From contig WASS01000014.1 in NCBI GenBank assembly GCA_009712635.1, positions 62,001 through 126,000 of the forward strand: DNA of 64,000 nt. Direction: 5' to 3'. Shown here in pieces: positions 49,277-59,344 of this stretch (position 1 is its first letter; the number at the start of each line of letters is the position of its first letter). Under the pieces are notes generated by a model. It had not been told where the DNA came from and made no database searches. It saw only the letters and a list, made by a program, of their open reading frames with translations. A program made the translations under genes and the position numbers. Source of the stretch: Hungatella sp. (GTDB lineage Bacteria; Bacillota; Clostridia; Lachnospirales; Lachnospiraceae).

Positions 49277-51298
49277 ATGGAATTAATATCGAAGAAATCA
49301 AGTATTTCTAAATTAACACTTGGAGGAATCCTGGTAACATTAGGTGTTGTATATGGAGATATCGGCACATCACCGCTTTACGTAATGAAATCTGTATTAT
49401 ATGGAAATGGTGGTATTCAAACTGTCTCCGAAGATTTTATTCTTGGAACCCTGTCCCTGGTATTTTGGACACTCACCATATTAACAAGCATAAAATACGT
49501 ATTTATAACATTAAGAGCTGATAATAATGGAGAAGGCGGAATCTTTTCTCTTTTTACATTGGTCAGAAGCCGTTCCAGATGGCTGATTATTCCCGCAATG
49601 ATCGGTGGTTCTGCACTGTTGGCAGACGGTATGCTTACTCCTGCAGTAACCGTAACTTCCGCTGTTGAGGGTCTGAAACTGCTTCCTGTCTTTCACGAGC
49701 TTTTTGGTGACAATCAGGGAAATATTATCGCTCTGGTTATCTTCATAATCTGTATTCTGTTTTTTATTCAACACCTTGGTACAGATTCCATTGGCAAACT
49801 GTTTGGCCCAATCATGTTTTTGTGGTTCTGCAGCCTGGCTTTTTTTGGTGTGATCAATCTCGCACAAAATCCTTCTCTGCTGCGTGCATTGTCACCTCAT
49901 TATGCAATTAATACCCTTTTCAGCCCCGACAATAAACTTGGTTTCTTTATCCTGGGCAGCATATTCTTGTGTTCTACTGGTGCAGAAGCGCTCTACTCTG
50001 ATCTGGGACACGTAGGCAGAAAGAATATTTACTTTACCTGGCCATTTGTGAAAATATGTTTACTACTCAACTATTTTGGTCAGGGTGCATGGATTTTATC
50101 TTCAAAAAGCAATCCAGTCTTTGCTATGACAGAAGATATTAATCCATTTTACCAGATGATTCCCCACGGTATGCTTGTTTACGGCATCCTAATTTCTACC
50201 CTCGCCGCTATCATAGCATCTCAGGCCCTGATATCAGGTTCCTTTACACTTGTATCAGAAGCAATTAAACTGAATCTGTTTCCCAGACTCCATACCATAT
50301 ACCCCTCCCCTTCCAAGGGACAGCTTTATATTCCAGCAATCAACCGGATTTTATGGATTGTCTGTATTGGAATTGTATTATACTTCCAGAGTTCTGAGAA
50401 AATGGAGTCAGCCTATGGTCTTGCAATAACAGTTACCATGCTCATGACAACGGTTCTATTGTATAACTATATGCTTAAGAAGAAAACGCCCATTCTGCTT
50501 GCAGTCATCATGCTTGTTTTCTTTATGAGCTTTGAAATTTCTTTCTTTATTGCGAACATTGTTAAATTTTTCCATGGCGGATTTGTAGCCATAATCATAG
50601 CAGTATCTATTTTATTCATTATGTATCTCTGGGACAGAGCTCATGTGATCCGGGTGCGCTATGAGGAATTTGTACCCCTTGACAATTATTTAAAATTACT
50701 GACTCAGTTAAGCCAGGATCCGGACGTTCCCAAGTATGCCAGCAATCTGGTGTGCTTAAGCAAATGTCCAAATTCAAAGGAAATTGAACGTAAAATATTA
50801 TATTTTCTTTTAGACAAACGACCGAAAAAAGCCGATATTTACTGGTTCGTAGATGTTAACGTAACTGACGAACCTTATCAGGCAGAATATACGGTTGAAA
50901 AATTTAATACAAACAACATCATAAAAATTCAATTAAAACTGGGCTTTCGTATTGATCAGAACTTAAATGTGTTTTTGCGGCAGATATCAACAGAAATGGT
51001 TGAGAATGGGGAGATTGAACCGCAGTCAAACAGCTACTCCATTCTTCCAAACCGTAAGCTGGGGGATTTCCGTTTTGTATTTATCCAGGAGATTTTATCT
51101 CATGATGCAACATTATCCGCCTGGGACTCTTTCGTATTAAACACGAAACTGTTTATACAGAAATTTACAGCCTCCCCCTCAAACTGGTTCGGACTTGATA
51201 CCAGTGATGTTTATATTGAAAGAGTGCCTATGTTCCTTGGACATTCAAACCGGGTGATTTTAAAAAGAGTGGAACAGAAAAACAAAAAAAGGAAATAG
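49277..51298 (+). CDS. kup: KUP/HAK/KT-family potassium transporter
   Basis: A 673-residue K+/H+ symporter of the KUP family, slightly longer than the 622-residue E. coli Kup. It opens with LGGILVTLGVVYGDIGTSPLYV, the family's first-helix signature, and has about 12 helices to residue 455, then a cytosolic C-terminal domain of about 220 residues (RVRYEEFVPLDNYL to the end). AGAGGA precedes the ATG. The leader carries a terminator and a short ORF, so the gene is probably controlled by attenuation, not by repressor alone. Confidence 0.96.
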   Translation: MELISKKSSISKLTLGGILVTLGVVYGDIGTSPLYVMKSVLYGNGGIQTVSEDFILGTLSLVFWTLTILTSIKYVFITLRADNNGEGGIFSLFTLVRSRSRWLIIPAMIGGSALLADGMLTPAVTVTSAVEGLKLLPVFHELFGDNQGNIIALVIFIICILFFIQHLGTDSIGKLFGPIMFLWFCSLAFFGVINLAQNPSLLRALSPHYAINTLFSPDNKLGFFILGSIFLCSTGAEALYSDLGHVGRKNIYFTWPFVKICLLLNYFGQGAWILSSKSNPVFAMTEDINPFYQMIPHGMLVYGILISTLAAIIASQALISGSFTLVSEAIKLNLFPRLHTIYPSPSKGQLYIPAINRILWIVCIGIVLYFQSSEKMESAYGLAITVTMLMTTVLLYNYMLKKKTPILLAVIMLVFFMSFEISFFIANIVKFFHGGFVAIIIAVSILFIMYLWDRAHVIRVRYEEFVPLDNYLKLLTQLSQDPDVPKYASNLVCLSKCPNSKEIERKILYFLLDKRPKKADIYWFVDVNVTDEPYQAEYTVEKFNTNNIIKIQLKLGFRIDQNLNVFLRQISTEMVENGEIEPQSNSYSILPNRKLGDFRFVFIQEILSHDATLSAWDSFVLNTKLFIQKFTASPSNWFGLDTSDVYIERVPMFLGHSNRVILKRVEQKNKKRK

Positions 51299-51313
51299 TA
51301 AAATAATTAAAAA

Positions 51314-51344
51314 GGCGCTGCCTGTCAATTGACAAAGCAGCGCC
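51314..51344 (-). terminator. Terminator between kup and the cupin gene
   Basis: GGCGCTGC (51314-51321) and GCAGCGCC (51337-51344) form an 8-base stem over an inner TGTCAATTGACA palindrome. TTTTTAA follows on the minus strand; on the plus strand the U-run is weak. Confidence 0.75.
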
Positions 51345-51370
51345 ATTACATATACTCCCCAGTATCGTAA

Positions 51371-51775
51371 TTACTTTATTTGATTTTTCAGAAAGGATAC
51401 CTCTTCTTTTGTTAAATCCCTTAAATCTGAATTTTCCATAGATGTATCACTATTTTCTATAAGCAGTAATTTTGCCTCTTTCGTCATAATCGTATTATGC
51501 CAAAGTGAAGGCGGAATCTGATACACTGCATGTGGCCTCATCTCAACAGTTACCAGATTCAGGTCTTTTCCCTCTTCTATGGCATAGACAAGAGTGCAAC
51601 TTCCATTCAGCAAAACAAACAGCTCATCTGTGCGATTATGTCTTTCAAGATTTCCAATCTGTTCAATGTCATTGGAGGGTTTCCAATTCTTGATCCCTAC
51701 TGTCCACTGAGGATTTTCATAAACTCTTTTCAGAGCCTCTCCATCATATTGTAATTCTGATATTTTCATCTGCAT
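51371..51775 (-). CDS. Cupin-fold protein
   Basis: A 134-residue single-domain cupin-like protein. The motif-1 region is LERHNRTDELFVLLNGSCTLVY (His and Glu) and motif 2 is YQIPPSLWHNTIM (His). Its pattern resembles the sugar-binding cupins found in PTS and sugar operons of Firmicutes. It follows the second PTS cluster on the same strand after a 36-base gap and is probably its last gene; an isomerase or sensor role for the transported sugar is likely but unproven. Confidence 0.78.
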   Translation of the reverse strand: MQMKISELQYDGEALKRVYENPQWTVGIKNWKPSNDIEQIGNLERHNRTDELFVLLNGSCTLVYAIEEGKDLNLVTVEMRPHAVYQIPPSLWHNTIMTKEAKLLLIENSDTSMENSDLRDLTKEEVSFLKNQIK

Positions 51776-51811
51776 TCGTTCCTCATTCCCGATTACTTCT
51801 TGTATTTTCTA

Positions 51812-52261
51812 TTACTCAAAAGCCTTTGTAAGATCAGAAAAGTTTTTGCAGGCCTCCAGCTTTTCCATCGTCTGCTCATTACCAAGTTTTCCGGCCAGTT
51901 CCGATAACAGCTTTAAATGAACTGTTGCATTCTCATTATCAGACGGTACTGCAAAGAGAAATATATAATGAACCGGCTGTTCATCATAAGACTCCCATGT
52001 AATCATGTTTTTTGTCTTACCTATCGCGATTCCGACTTTTTTTACGAAATCAGACTTTCCATGAGGAATTGCCACATGATTTCCAATTCCTGTAATTCCT
52101 TCGCTTTCTCTTACAAATACATCCTTTACAAATCCATCAATATCAGAGACATATCCTGCTTTATAAAGCAGCTCTGAGAGAAACCGGATAGCAGATTCCT
52201 TATCTTCCGCCACCATATCCAAATCAATAACCTCTTTATCTAAAATAGCCTTCACAGCCAT
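51812..52261 (-). CDS. PTS fructose-type EIIA
   Basis: A 149-residue free-standing EIIA of the fructose-mannitol family. The phosphohistidine is in NHVAIPHGKSDFV at about 62-74. It takes phosphate from HPr and gives it to the EIIB encoded at the start of the same operon. Its ATG is 12 bases after the regulator stop. Confidence 0.93.
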   Translation of the reverse strand: MAVKAILDKEVIDLDMVAEDKESAIRFLSELLYKAGYVSDIDGFVKDVFVRESEGITGIGNHVAIPHGKSDFVKKVGIAIGKTKNMITWESYDEQPVHYIFLFAVPSDNENATVHLKLLSELAGKLGNEQTMEKLEACKNFSDLTKAFE

Positions 52262-52273
52262 ATTTTCACTCCT

Positions 52274-54220
52274 CTACTTAATAAAGTACTGGTATAAATC
52301 CAGTCCAGTCTTCACCTGACGTATCTGTTTCATAAACTCATCATTTTCAGTCAGGGAAATAAAATCCTTATAAAACTGCTGGGTACATGCCTTTTGCAGT
52401 TCCGTATCCATTTTTAGCGCCAGAAGAAAAACCACATCTACCATATCCTCATGCCACCCGATGGGCTTCTCCAAAACTGCTACTACCACTCTGGATTCAT
52501 TGACTGCCTGATTATTACCGTGTGGAATTGCCACGCCTCCCCCAACAGCAGTTGTTGTTGCTTTCTCCCTGTCCATTACATTTTTTAAATAATCCTCAGA
52601 TACATCACCAGATTCCAGCAGCTGGTTCACCATAAGCCGAAGGAGTTCATCTTTATTTTTAACAGCGGGGTGAACCAGCATATAACCTGCGCGAAACAGC
52701 TGATGACAGATGCTGGAAGCCCGAAAGCGCATATTTCCTTTACTGTTTCTGATTCGGGTCACCGCTTCCCTGATAGAAAATATGTCTTTATCCGTGGGAG
52801 CCTGTCCAATGCTTATCATTCTGTCATGACTGTGTTTTAAATTTATATTTGTAAAAACCACATCATAGCGGTCACACATAAACGGCTTAAAATCATGTTC
52901 ACTGATTGCTTTTACGAAAATGATCTCAGGAATATACTTTTTTATCAGATCAATCATAAGCTGGGAAGGCCCCATACCTGAATTACTGACCAATAGTGCT
53001 TTCATGGGTATGGTTTTCCGGACAAGAGCTGACTGTATATACAGCGCAATGTTTGATATTTCATCCTCAGTAATCTGCACCCCGTAATACGATTCAAAAA
53101 GAGAGCTTGTTGACCATGTTGCCAGATACACCTGTTTGTACTCTATTTTCACAAATTTACTGATATTATCAGGATGCTCCTCACCATACTTCATTCTAAA
53201 AATAGCAGAACGCATATGCATGAGCAATCCATCATACAGCACTTTATCTTCGGATAGATCATCATTTAAAACATTGGCAATTGTGCTGATCACTTCTCCC
53301 ACAAACTGCTGCAGCAGTTGATTGAAATAGCTGGGGTTTGTGCGCATATTTTCAGTACCGTCATTTCCAATCTTTCTGGCAGACAGCAGCATGGAGGTAA
53401 GCAGCAGAGTATCCTCATCCATCCCCTGAATGGTAAATTCTGATTTCACCTTATCATAGATTGATTTTGCAAACAGATATTCTGTAAAATCCTTTAAGCT
53501 GTCTTCCGTCTCACTTTTGTCCTGTTTTAGAGGATGGGAAGCTCTCTTGATGGACAGACACACCATAATCCAGGCAGTCCGGAATGAATTCTCAGCGAAC
53601 TGTATTCTCCATGCATTTTCCATATCCACAATAATACTCTTTACCCTTGCATAATTCACCCCAGCTGCATAAGTTTCAAAAAGGGCATCTGTAATTTCCG
53701 GCATAATATAAACCATATAATTTACCAGGGCCTGCCTGTAGTTTTTTTCATCACCCTGAAGCATGATCCCTCTGCCCCGCACAGTCACAATTTTTATATT
53801 ATATTTTTGAAACCAGCCTTCCACAGACTTTACAAGAACAGACACCGTAGGCGCACTCATATACATGCGTTCTGCCAGCTGCCATAGAGTAACCGGCTTA
53901 TCCATGGCATACTTTAAAAGCATTCCAATCATCTGATTGTTCCTTGACATATCCTCAGTTATTTCCGTGTTCTCAGAATACCCCATTGCAAGCAGCTCCG
54001 TACGCCTTGTAGTATACAGACAAACACCCAGCCCCGGTTTCTTCTCTATATGCCCCAGTTCTTTTTGCTGCAGCCATTCATCCACCTGTTCCACCCTGGT
54101 CCTGGCAGTTTTTACCGAGACTCCCAGCAGATCAGCCAGTCTGGAAACCGGGATATTTTCATTGTCCAAAAGAGCTTTCAGTATTTTATTTAAGTATGCC
54201 TTCTCACCTGCGTTACTCAT
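52274..54220 (-). CDS. PRD-containing transcriptional regulator, BglG/MtlR-like
   Basis: A 648-residue PTS-controlled activator. Two N-terminal helix-turn-helix domains (about 5-65 and 90-150, the second LWQLAERMYMSAPTVSVLVKSV) are followed by two PRD domains (about 190-395), an EIIB-like domain (about 405-490) and an EIIA-like domain (about 500-648, phosphohistidine in GGVAIPHGNN near 564). The EIIB-like domain reads LLVSNSGMGPSQLM: the usual phosphocysteine is Ser. It is in the operon it probably controls. Confidence 0.9.
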   Translation of the reverse strand: MSNAGEKAYLNKILKALLDNENIPVSRLADLLGVSVKTARTRVEQVDEWLQQKELGHIEKKPGLGVCLYTTRRTELLAMGYSENTEITEDMSRNNQMIGMLLKYAMDKPVTLWQLAERMYMSAPTVSVLVKSVEGWFQKYNIKIVTVRGRGIMLQGDEKNYRQALVNYMVYIMPEITDALFETYAAGVNYARVKSIIVDMENAWRIQFAENSFRTAWIMVCLSIKRASHPLKQDKSETEDSLKDFTEYLFAKSIYDKVKSEFTIQGMDEDTLLLTSMLLSARKIGNDGTENMRTNPSYFNQLLQQFVGEVISTIANVLNDDLSEDKVLYDGLLMHMRSAIFRMKYGEEHPDNISKFVKIEYKQVYLATWSTSSLFESYYGVQITEDEISNIALYIQSALVRKTIPMKALLVSNSGMGPSQLMIDLIKKYIPEIIFVKAISEHDFKPFMCDRYDVVFTNINLKHSHDRMISIGQAPTDKDIFSIREAVTRIRNSKGNMRFRASSICHQLFRAGYMLVHPAVKNKDELLRLMVNQLLESGDVSEDYLKNVMDREKATTTAVGGGVAIPHGNNQAVNESRVVVAVLEKPIGWHEDMVDVVFLLALKMDTELQKACTQQFYKDFISLTENDEFMKQIRQVKTGLDLYQYFIK

Positions 54221-54236
54221 TTATTCTCCATTTTAT

Positions 54237-55121
54237 TTATTCATTTCCCGTTGCAATGGCATCTAAGAACTTATATCGGTTTGCAGAACCAAGAATCTCC
54301 ATATAATTCATTACAAATTCTTTTATTCCTTTTTCCGCTTCCATACACATATGCATATAGTCCATATCAGGCTCCCGTTCAAGAGCCGCCATCATCGCCT
54401 TTTTGCCTGTGGAAAATGCGTCAGTAGCTACATTTACTTTATTAATGCCGCATTCAATGGCCTTTTTCAAATTTTCTTCTCCAGAACCAGACCCACCGTG
54501 AAGTACCAGGGGTACATCAACAGTTTCCTTTAATAATTTTAATCGGTCAAAGTCAAGTTTTGGAATCTTACCTTTGGGGTAGTCTCCATGGGCGGTACCC
54601 ACCGCTACGGCCAGTGCGTCAACACCAGTTCTATTTACAAAATCCAGTGCCTGATGGGGATTCGTATAAAGATCCAGATTGGTGTCGTCAGAATCCACCG
54701 CCATACCAACATGTCCCAATTCTCCCTCTACGGAGCATCCCACTGCATGCGCCATTGCCACCACTACTGCGGTTCTTTCAATATTATCTTCATAAGACAA
54801 GGCGGAACCATCAAACATGATATTGGTAAATCCCCGGTTAATACAGTCTGCTATAATCTGATAATCCGTGGCATGATCAAGATTTAATGCAATCGGAACC
54901 GATACCCTCTCTGCAAGTTCCCTGATCATGGGAAGCATTTCCTCCGCATGTGCATGATTTTTCATCTGTCCGCACCCAAACTGGATAATCATGGGGGAAT
55001 AGGCTTCCTGGGCTGCTGTAATCGCGCCTCTTACCATTTCCATATTGATACTGTTCATGGCCATTACCGCATAATGATGTTTATGGGCATGATCCAGAAT
55101 TGTTTTCATCGAAGTTAACAT
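54237..55121 (-). CDS. Class II ketose-bisphosphate aldolase (second copy)
   Basis: A 294-residue zinc aldolase. Ligands appear in ALNLDHATD (His about 83), VEGELGHVG (Glu) and the histidines of AVGTAHGDYPKG and VLHGGSGSG. It is clearly distinct in sequence from the aldolase at 13968, so the two clusters are not a recent duplication. It lies between the EIIC gene and the regulator and would split the bisphosphate formed from the imported sugar. No kinase gene is in this operon; the 1-phosphofructokinase of the first cluster or another enzyme is needed. Confidence 0.92.
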   Translation of the reverse strand: MLTSMKTILDHAHKHHYAVMAMNSINMEMVRGAITAAQEAYSPMIIQFGCGQMKNHAHAEEMLPMIRELAERVSVPIALNLDHATDYQIIADCINRGFTNIMFDGSALSYEDNIERTAVVVAMAHAVGCSVEGELGHVGMAVDSDDTNLDLYTNPHQALDFVNRTGVDALAVAVGTAHGDYPKGKIPKLDFDRLKLLKETVDVPLVLHGGSGSGEENLKKAIECGINKVNVATDAFSTGKKAMMAALEREPDMDYMHMCMEAEKGIKEFVMNYMEILGSANRYKFLDAIATGNE

Positions 55122-55151
55122 AATACTTATTCCTCCATTTTTCTTTCACGT

Positions 55152-56258
55152 CTACTGTATTTCGATATTAAAATCAAAATCTTCATCTTCTTTTATACTG
55201 GTATCCTGTTCATCCAAAGGTTTCTTAATAAATGCGTAAATTACTCCGGTAAGTACAGAACCTATAATAAGAGCTATAATAAACACAAGAGGATTCTTCA
55301 TCATGGGAACAACAAAGATCCCGCCTGCTGCTGCAGGGCTTTCACAGCCAAATCCTACGGCAATTGCTCCGGCAACAGCGGAACCAATTACGGATGCCGG
55401 TATAAAACGCAGAGGGTCTGATGCTGCAAATGGCAAAACACCTTCTGTAATAAAACACAATCCCATTGGAAATGCTGCTTTTCCTGCTTCCCGCTGGTCA
55501 GCACTAAATTTTTTCTTTGCAATGAGCGTAGAGATAAATGCCCCGATTGGCGGCGTCATACCACCAATAATCTTTGCTGCTGCCGGCCCCATAATCTTGT
55601 CTGCCAATAATGCATTTGCTGCCATAGAAGCCGTTTTATTCACAGGACCGCCTAAGTCAAATCCCATACAGAATCCAATAACACCACCAATTATGCCCTT
55701 CGCTCCACCATTTAATGTGATAATCCACGCCTGGAATTTCGTCATCAGGAACGACATTGGTATTGAGAATACACAAAGGAATATCATACCGCACACCAGA
55801 GTTGAAATAAGTGGAATCAGCATTACCGGCATAAGGCCCTGACTCCATTTTGGAACTCTCCACTTTTTCATCCAGTTAATAAAGGAGCCAATAATAAAGG
55901 ACATCAGTAATCCGCCCAGAAAGCCTGCCTTAGACTGTGACGAACAATAACCGATAACCAGACCAGGCATAATCCCGGGACGTCCGGAAATCGAATACGC
56001 AACACCTGCCGTCATAACTGCAACAGCAAAATCCATTGCAAATGTACCGATCTTATTGACACCCCACCAGAATCCCAGCCACGTAAACGGATTTAAATTA
56101 CTAAAAGGGGTTGCCCCGGCCTCTACCGCATTACCAATATCATATCCTCCCAAAGCTTTAGCCAGTGCGCACAGCAAACCGCCTGCAACAACAAATGGTA
56201 TCATGTAGGATATACCCGTCATAACATGACGCTGAATATTATTCTTTTTACTATTCAT
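55152..56258 (-). CDS. PTS fructose-type EIIC
   Basis: A 368-residue membrane permease domain with about eight to nine helices and the family landmarks MTGISYMIPFVVAGGLLCAL and LCFITEGVLPFAASDPLRFIP. The substrate pathway matches the EIIC part of the fused protein at 14830. It follows the EIIB gene by 23 bases. Confidence 0.93.
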   Translation of the reverse strand: MNSKKNNIQRHVMTGISYMIPFVVAGGLLCALAKALGGYDIGNAVEAGATPFSNLNPFTWLGFWWGVNKIGTFAMDFAVAVMTAGVAYSISGRPGIMPGLVIGYCSSQSKAGFLGGLLMSFIIGSFINWMKKWRVPKWSQGLMPVMLIPLISTLVCGMIFLCVFSIPMSFLMTKFQAWIITLNGGAKGIIGGVIGFCMGFDLGGPVNKTASMAANALLADKIMGPAAAKIIGGMTPPIGAFISTLIAKKKFSADQREAGKAAFPMGLCFITEGVLPFAASDPLRFIPASVIGSAVAGAIAVGFGCESPAAAGGIFVVPMMKNPLVFIIALIIGSVLTGVIYAFIKKPLDEQDTSIKEDEDFDFNIEIQ

Positions 56259-56281
56259 TTTTTTACCCTCTCCTTTTGCAC

Positions 56282-56590
56282 CTATCTCTCTAATTTTTCG
56301 TGTGTTTTCTTTATTACACCTTTCGCAGATTTCATAACAAGACTGATGGGAATCTCAATCACCGGTTTCCCCTTAAAACGGTCTTTTGTAATTCCAATAT
56401 CTGCAGCAATGATAACCACATCTGCTTCAGCGATGTCCTCAGGTGTAAGTGCATTCTCAATTCCGATAGATCCCTGTGTCTCTATCTTAATTTCATCCCC
56501 CATTTCTCTTGCTGCTCCTTCAAGCTTCTCTTTTGCAATGTAAGTATGTGCAATTCCTGCAATACATGCTGTTATTCCTACTATCTTCAC
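56282..56590 (-). CDS. PTS fructose-type EIIB
   Basis: A 102-residue EIIB with its phosphocysteine at Cys9 (ITACIAGIAHTYIAKEKLE). The start is GTG at 56590, with GGAGG upstream. It is the first gene of the second PTS operon, in which the three EII parts are separate proteins, in contrast to the fused EIIBCA of the first cluster. Confidence 0.92.
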   Translation of the reverse strand: MKIVGITACIAGIAHTYIAKEKLEGAAREMGDEIKIETQGSIGIENALTPEDIAEADVVIIAADIGITKDRFKGKPVIEIPISLVMKSAKGVIKKTHEKLER

Positions 56591-56621
56591 TTTCCTGCCT
56601 CCTGTTCTCTTGTTTGTAATG

Positions 56622-56651
56622 ATAATATCATCCTTTATTTAACCGGTGTAA
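56622..56651 (-). promoter_or_regulatory. Probable promoter of the second PTS operon
   Basis: TTACAC (56646-56651) and TATTAT (56622-56627) are 18 bases apart on the minus strand. The -10 sits in a small palindrome (TGATATTATCA). No sigma-54 box is seen. Confidence 0.5.
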
Positions 56652-56730
56652 AAGAACTTATGCCCTCAATTGTGGTAACTTTTTATTAAAGCCTTAACCA
56701 GATTAATGCCGGTTATGCTTTTTTCTCCAA

Positions 56731-56760
56731 TAAAAAAGAACCATCCTTCAGGACGGTCCT
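56731..56760 (-). terminator. Terminator of the Opp-transglutaminase operon
   Basis: GAACCATCCT (56738-56747) pairs with AGGACGGTCC (56750-56759), a tight hairpin followed on the minus strand by six U. It lies 20 bases beyond the transglutaminase-fold gene. Confidence 0.85.
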
Positions 56761-56779
56761 TTTCTTTATAAACAGGTAT

Positions 56780-59344
56780 TTACTTACTTAAGCACAGAAG
56801 CTTCTCCATCAGTGCCACACTCCCCACATTGTAACCACTGCATGCGTAAATTGCATTCAACCCCGGATTCGTGACAATTAAAAGCGGAAGCTTTTCAGGG
56901 TCAACATACATTTTACGAGCCAACGGCTCTACCCCCTCATCAAAGTTAAAGGTACCCACCTTGATCCCGGAAATTTCCTTGAGAACCTTTTGCAAGGTTA
57001 AGTTCTTTAAAGAAGCTTCGCCCTGCAGCAGAAAAATAATCTGGGCACCGAGAGTATTTAAAGAATCTTTTTGTTCCAGCATTTCGTTAAGAACATGCTC
57101 GGTGGGTTCCTGCCCCTCAGATAAGACAGCCAGTATATTGGCCTTCTCATCCATAAGTTCCGATGCAAAAACCGTATGTTTGCTCATATCATTTTTCATG
57201 TTCACTTCAAAATCATTTATTACATAGTCAACCAGCATATCCTCCATACTTCCAGTACGCAGGCGCATGGTGACTGTCTTTACTTCATCAGTTTTCAGCT
57301 TAAATAAATATTCACTGGCATTCTGGTTTCCACTTGGAAGACGGACGGAGGTAATAAGGCGGTATTCTCCAGGTGCTAAATCAAGGCTCAATAAGCCTTC
57401 TTGAAACTTTAACCCAGTATAATCCAAAGTTACAAACTGCCCATCTTTTTTCATACCAATGGTCCACGTCTGATAATAAACCGGTACAATATCCATATCT
57501 GCGTGCAATAACAGTTTTCCATTTTCTTTAGTCAGATGCTTTGCTCCTTCTTCCTCTCCGGTTACAGATACAAAACCATCATTTTCATATATCTCAGCTT
57601 CCAGATTCACAGGATTAATCCTTGCAGGAATGCCCAAAGTACGGCAGATTGCCACAAATAATATTTTCTGGCTAAGGGGATTACTTTGTAAAAGCTTAAG
57701 GCTTCCAACCGGTGTAGACGTTATAGTCTTGTAATCAAGCTTGGATTCAAAACCTATATTTTGATTCACGTACCGCCAGACAGCCCTGGAATTGCTTCGG
57801 AATTCTTCCTTTTGACTGTCACCAAAGAATCCATCTATAAATCCCCGGTAGTCCGTCATCTCTTCCAGCAATATTCTGGGACAGAGTATATACTTTACAT
57901 AAATATCAAGTTTATTGTTATCCTCCCAGGTCTTACGGTACGGAGCCGCTCCAATTAAATGACTTTCCAGGATCTCCGCACTGACATCCTTATAGTCCTT
58001 AATAGTCAGACTCTCCAGCATAAGTTCCCGGTCCGGGTTATTATCCCGATTCATAAACCTGTGTATTTCATCAAAATTACCCGCTGATAACTGTAAAATA
58101 TGGTTCTGCTCTGGACCTGCAAAGCCGTCTTCCCTAAAGTACCCTGCAATCCTTTCTTCCCTCACCTGATTAGCCTTGTTAATCCTGTCTCTGTTTCTTT
58201 CTTTTTGCTCTCTGGTAAGTTTAAACGTATGCATAGGATAATCCTTTGGAGCTCTGACATCTGTATCAACCCAGACTTCCTGAGAGGGTTTTCTGTTCTC
58301 ATCCCTCAGATACATCACTGTATGATCCTCATCTTCTGTTGATATCCATGCTTCGCAGCTAAGTTTTCCTTTGCCTGCCCAGACATGTACATCGCCCAGA
58401 CCAATGGTAATTGTCACCTTACCCTGATTGTCCGTCAGCAGGGAAGCCACGCTGCAATATTCCGCCATATTAAGTATTTCAATGGAAACCGAAGCATTTT
58501 CTACAGGATTGTTCCCATCATCAAGCACCTGTATTTCATAAAGTCTGGTTCGTGCATAGGTGGCCGTTTCATTATAATAAACCAGCAAATCTTCCTGCCC
58601 CAGACACTCCTTCACGGAATCGCCAGAATAATCAGAAAATGTTCTGGTGTGCACCAGCAATGCCCTGGAAGATGCATTAGTAAACCAGCCCTTATTAAGT
58701 ACTTCTTCCGGCTCACATGCCCCCAGAAAATTCCATTTTCCATCCACGAGCACCTCAACCCATGCATGATTATCATCACAATGAGCCCATCTGGGTGTAT
58801 ATACCTGTCTCGCCGGTATGCCCACACTTCGGAAAGCCGTAACTGCAAAGGTGGACTCTTCCCCACATCTGCCTTTTCCTGATTTATATACGGTTACCGG
58901 AGAAATGGTCCTGTTATCGGACGACTCATAAGTTCCATTTTCTGCACACCAGTAATTAATTTCCAACACTGCATCTCTTACAGAAAGTCCTTTGACCCGG
59001 TCAATTAACTTATCATAAAAAAACTGGCGGCAGTCTTCAATGTTTTCCGTATTAACCCTGTAATATAATATATGATGTAAAAAGATATCTTCCGGAATCC
59101 CCCGGCACCATTCCATCTGCTCATAAACCATAAGAGAGTGCCTTACAAATCCCAGAAATACGCTAAAATCATATTCTCCGGCATCCCTAAGGGGCATCGT
59201 ACCATACAAAAATTTCATGAGCACCTGTTCTTCAAAACTACAGCCTTCCATGGCTTTCTCAACTTCCTCTTTCAAATCTTTTAAATAGGGAAGCCTGAGT
59301 TCATATTTTTCCTGGGCATACCTCTGCAAATGTTCTGTAAACAT
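56780..59344 (-). CDS. Large transglutaminase-fold protein
   Basis: An 854-residue protein. A transglutaminase-like cysteine protease core (about 110-220) has Cys160 (GKGRCGEES), His193 (DDNHAWVEV) and the acidic partner in GACEPEE. An Ig-like carboxypeptidase-regulatory domain follows (about 270-345). A second, degenerate transglutaminase-like part lies around 490-590 and another Ig-like domain around 640-710. The end (about 740-854) looks thioredoxin-like. No signal peptide or membrane segment is seen, so it should be cytosolic. It is the last gene after oppBCDF, cutC and deoR, suggesting cleavage of an imported peptide. Confidence 0.83.
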   Translation of the reverse strand: MFTEHLQRYAQEKYELRLPYLKDLKEEVEKAMEGCSFEEQVLMKFLYGTMPLRDAGEYDFSVFLGFVRHSLMVYEQMEWCRGIPEDIFLHHILYYRVNTENIEDCRQFFYDKLIDRVKGLSVRDAVLEINYWCAENGTYESSDNRTISPVTVYKSGKGRCGEESTFAVTAFRSVGIPARQVYTPRWAHCDDNHAWVEVLVDGKWNFLGACEPEEVLNKGWFTNASSRALLVHTRTFSDYSGDSVKECLGQEDLLVYYNETATYARTRLYEIQVLDDGNNPVENASVSIEILNMAEYCSVASLLTDNQGKVTITIGLGDVHVWAGKGKLSCEAWISTEDEDHTVMYLRDENRKPSQEVWVDTDVRAPKDYPMHTFKLTREQKERNRDRINKANQVREERIAGYFREDGFAGPEQNHILQLSAGNFDEIHRFMNRDNNPDRELMLESLTIKDYKDVSAEILESHLIGAAPYRKTWEDNNKLDIYVKYILCPRILLEEMTDYRGFIDGFFGDSQKEEFRSNSRAVWRYVNQNIGFESKLDYKTITSTPVGSLKLLQSNPLSQKILFVAICRTLGIPARINPVNLEAEIYENDGFVSVTGEEEGAKHLTKENGKLLLHADMDIVPVYYQTWTIGMKKDGQFVTLDYTGLKFQEGLLSLDLAPGEYRLITSVRLPSGNQNASEYLFKLKTDEVKTVTMRLRTGSMEDMLVDYVINDFEVNMKNDMSKHTVFASELMDEKANILAVLSEGQEPTEHVLNEMLEQKDSLNTLGAQIIFLLQGEASLKNLTLQKVLKEISGIKVGTFNFDEGVEPLARKMYVDPEKLPLLIVTNPGLNAIYACSGYNVGSVALMEKLLCLSK

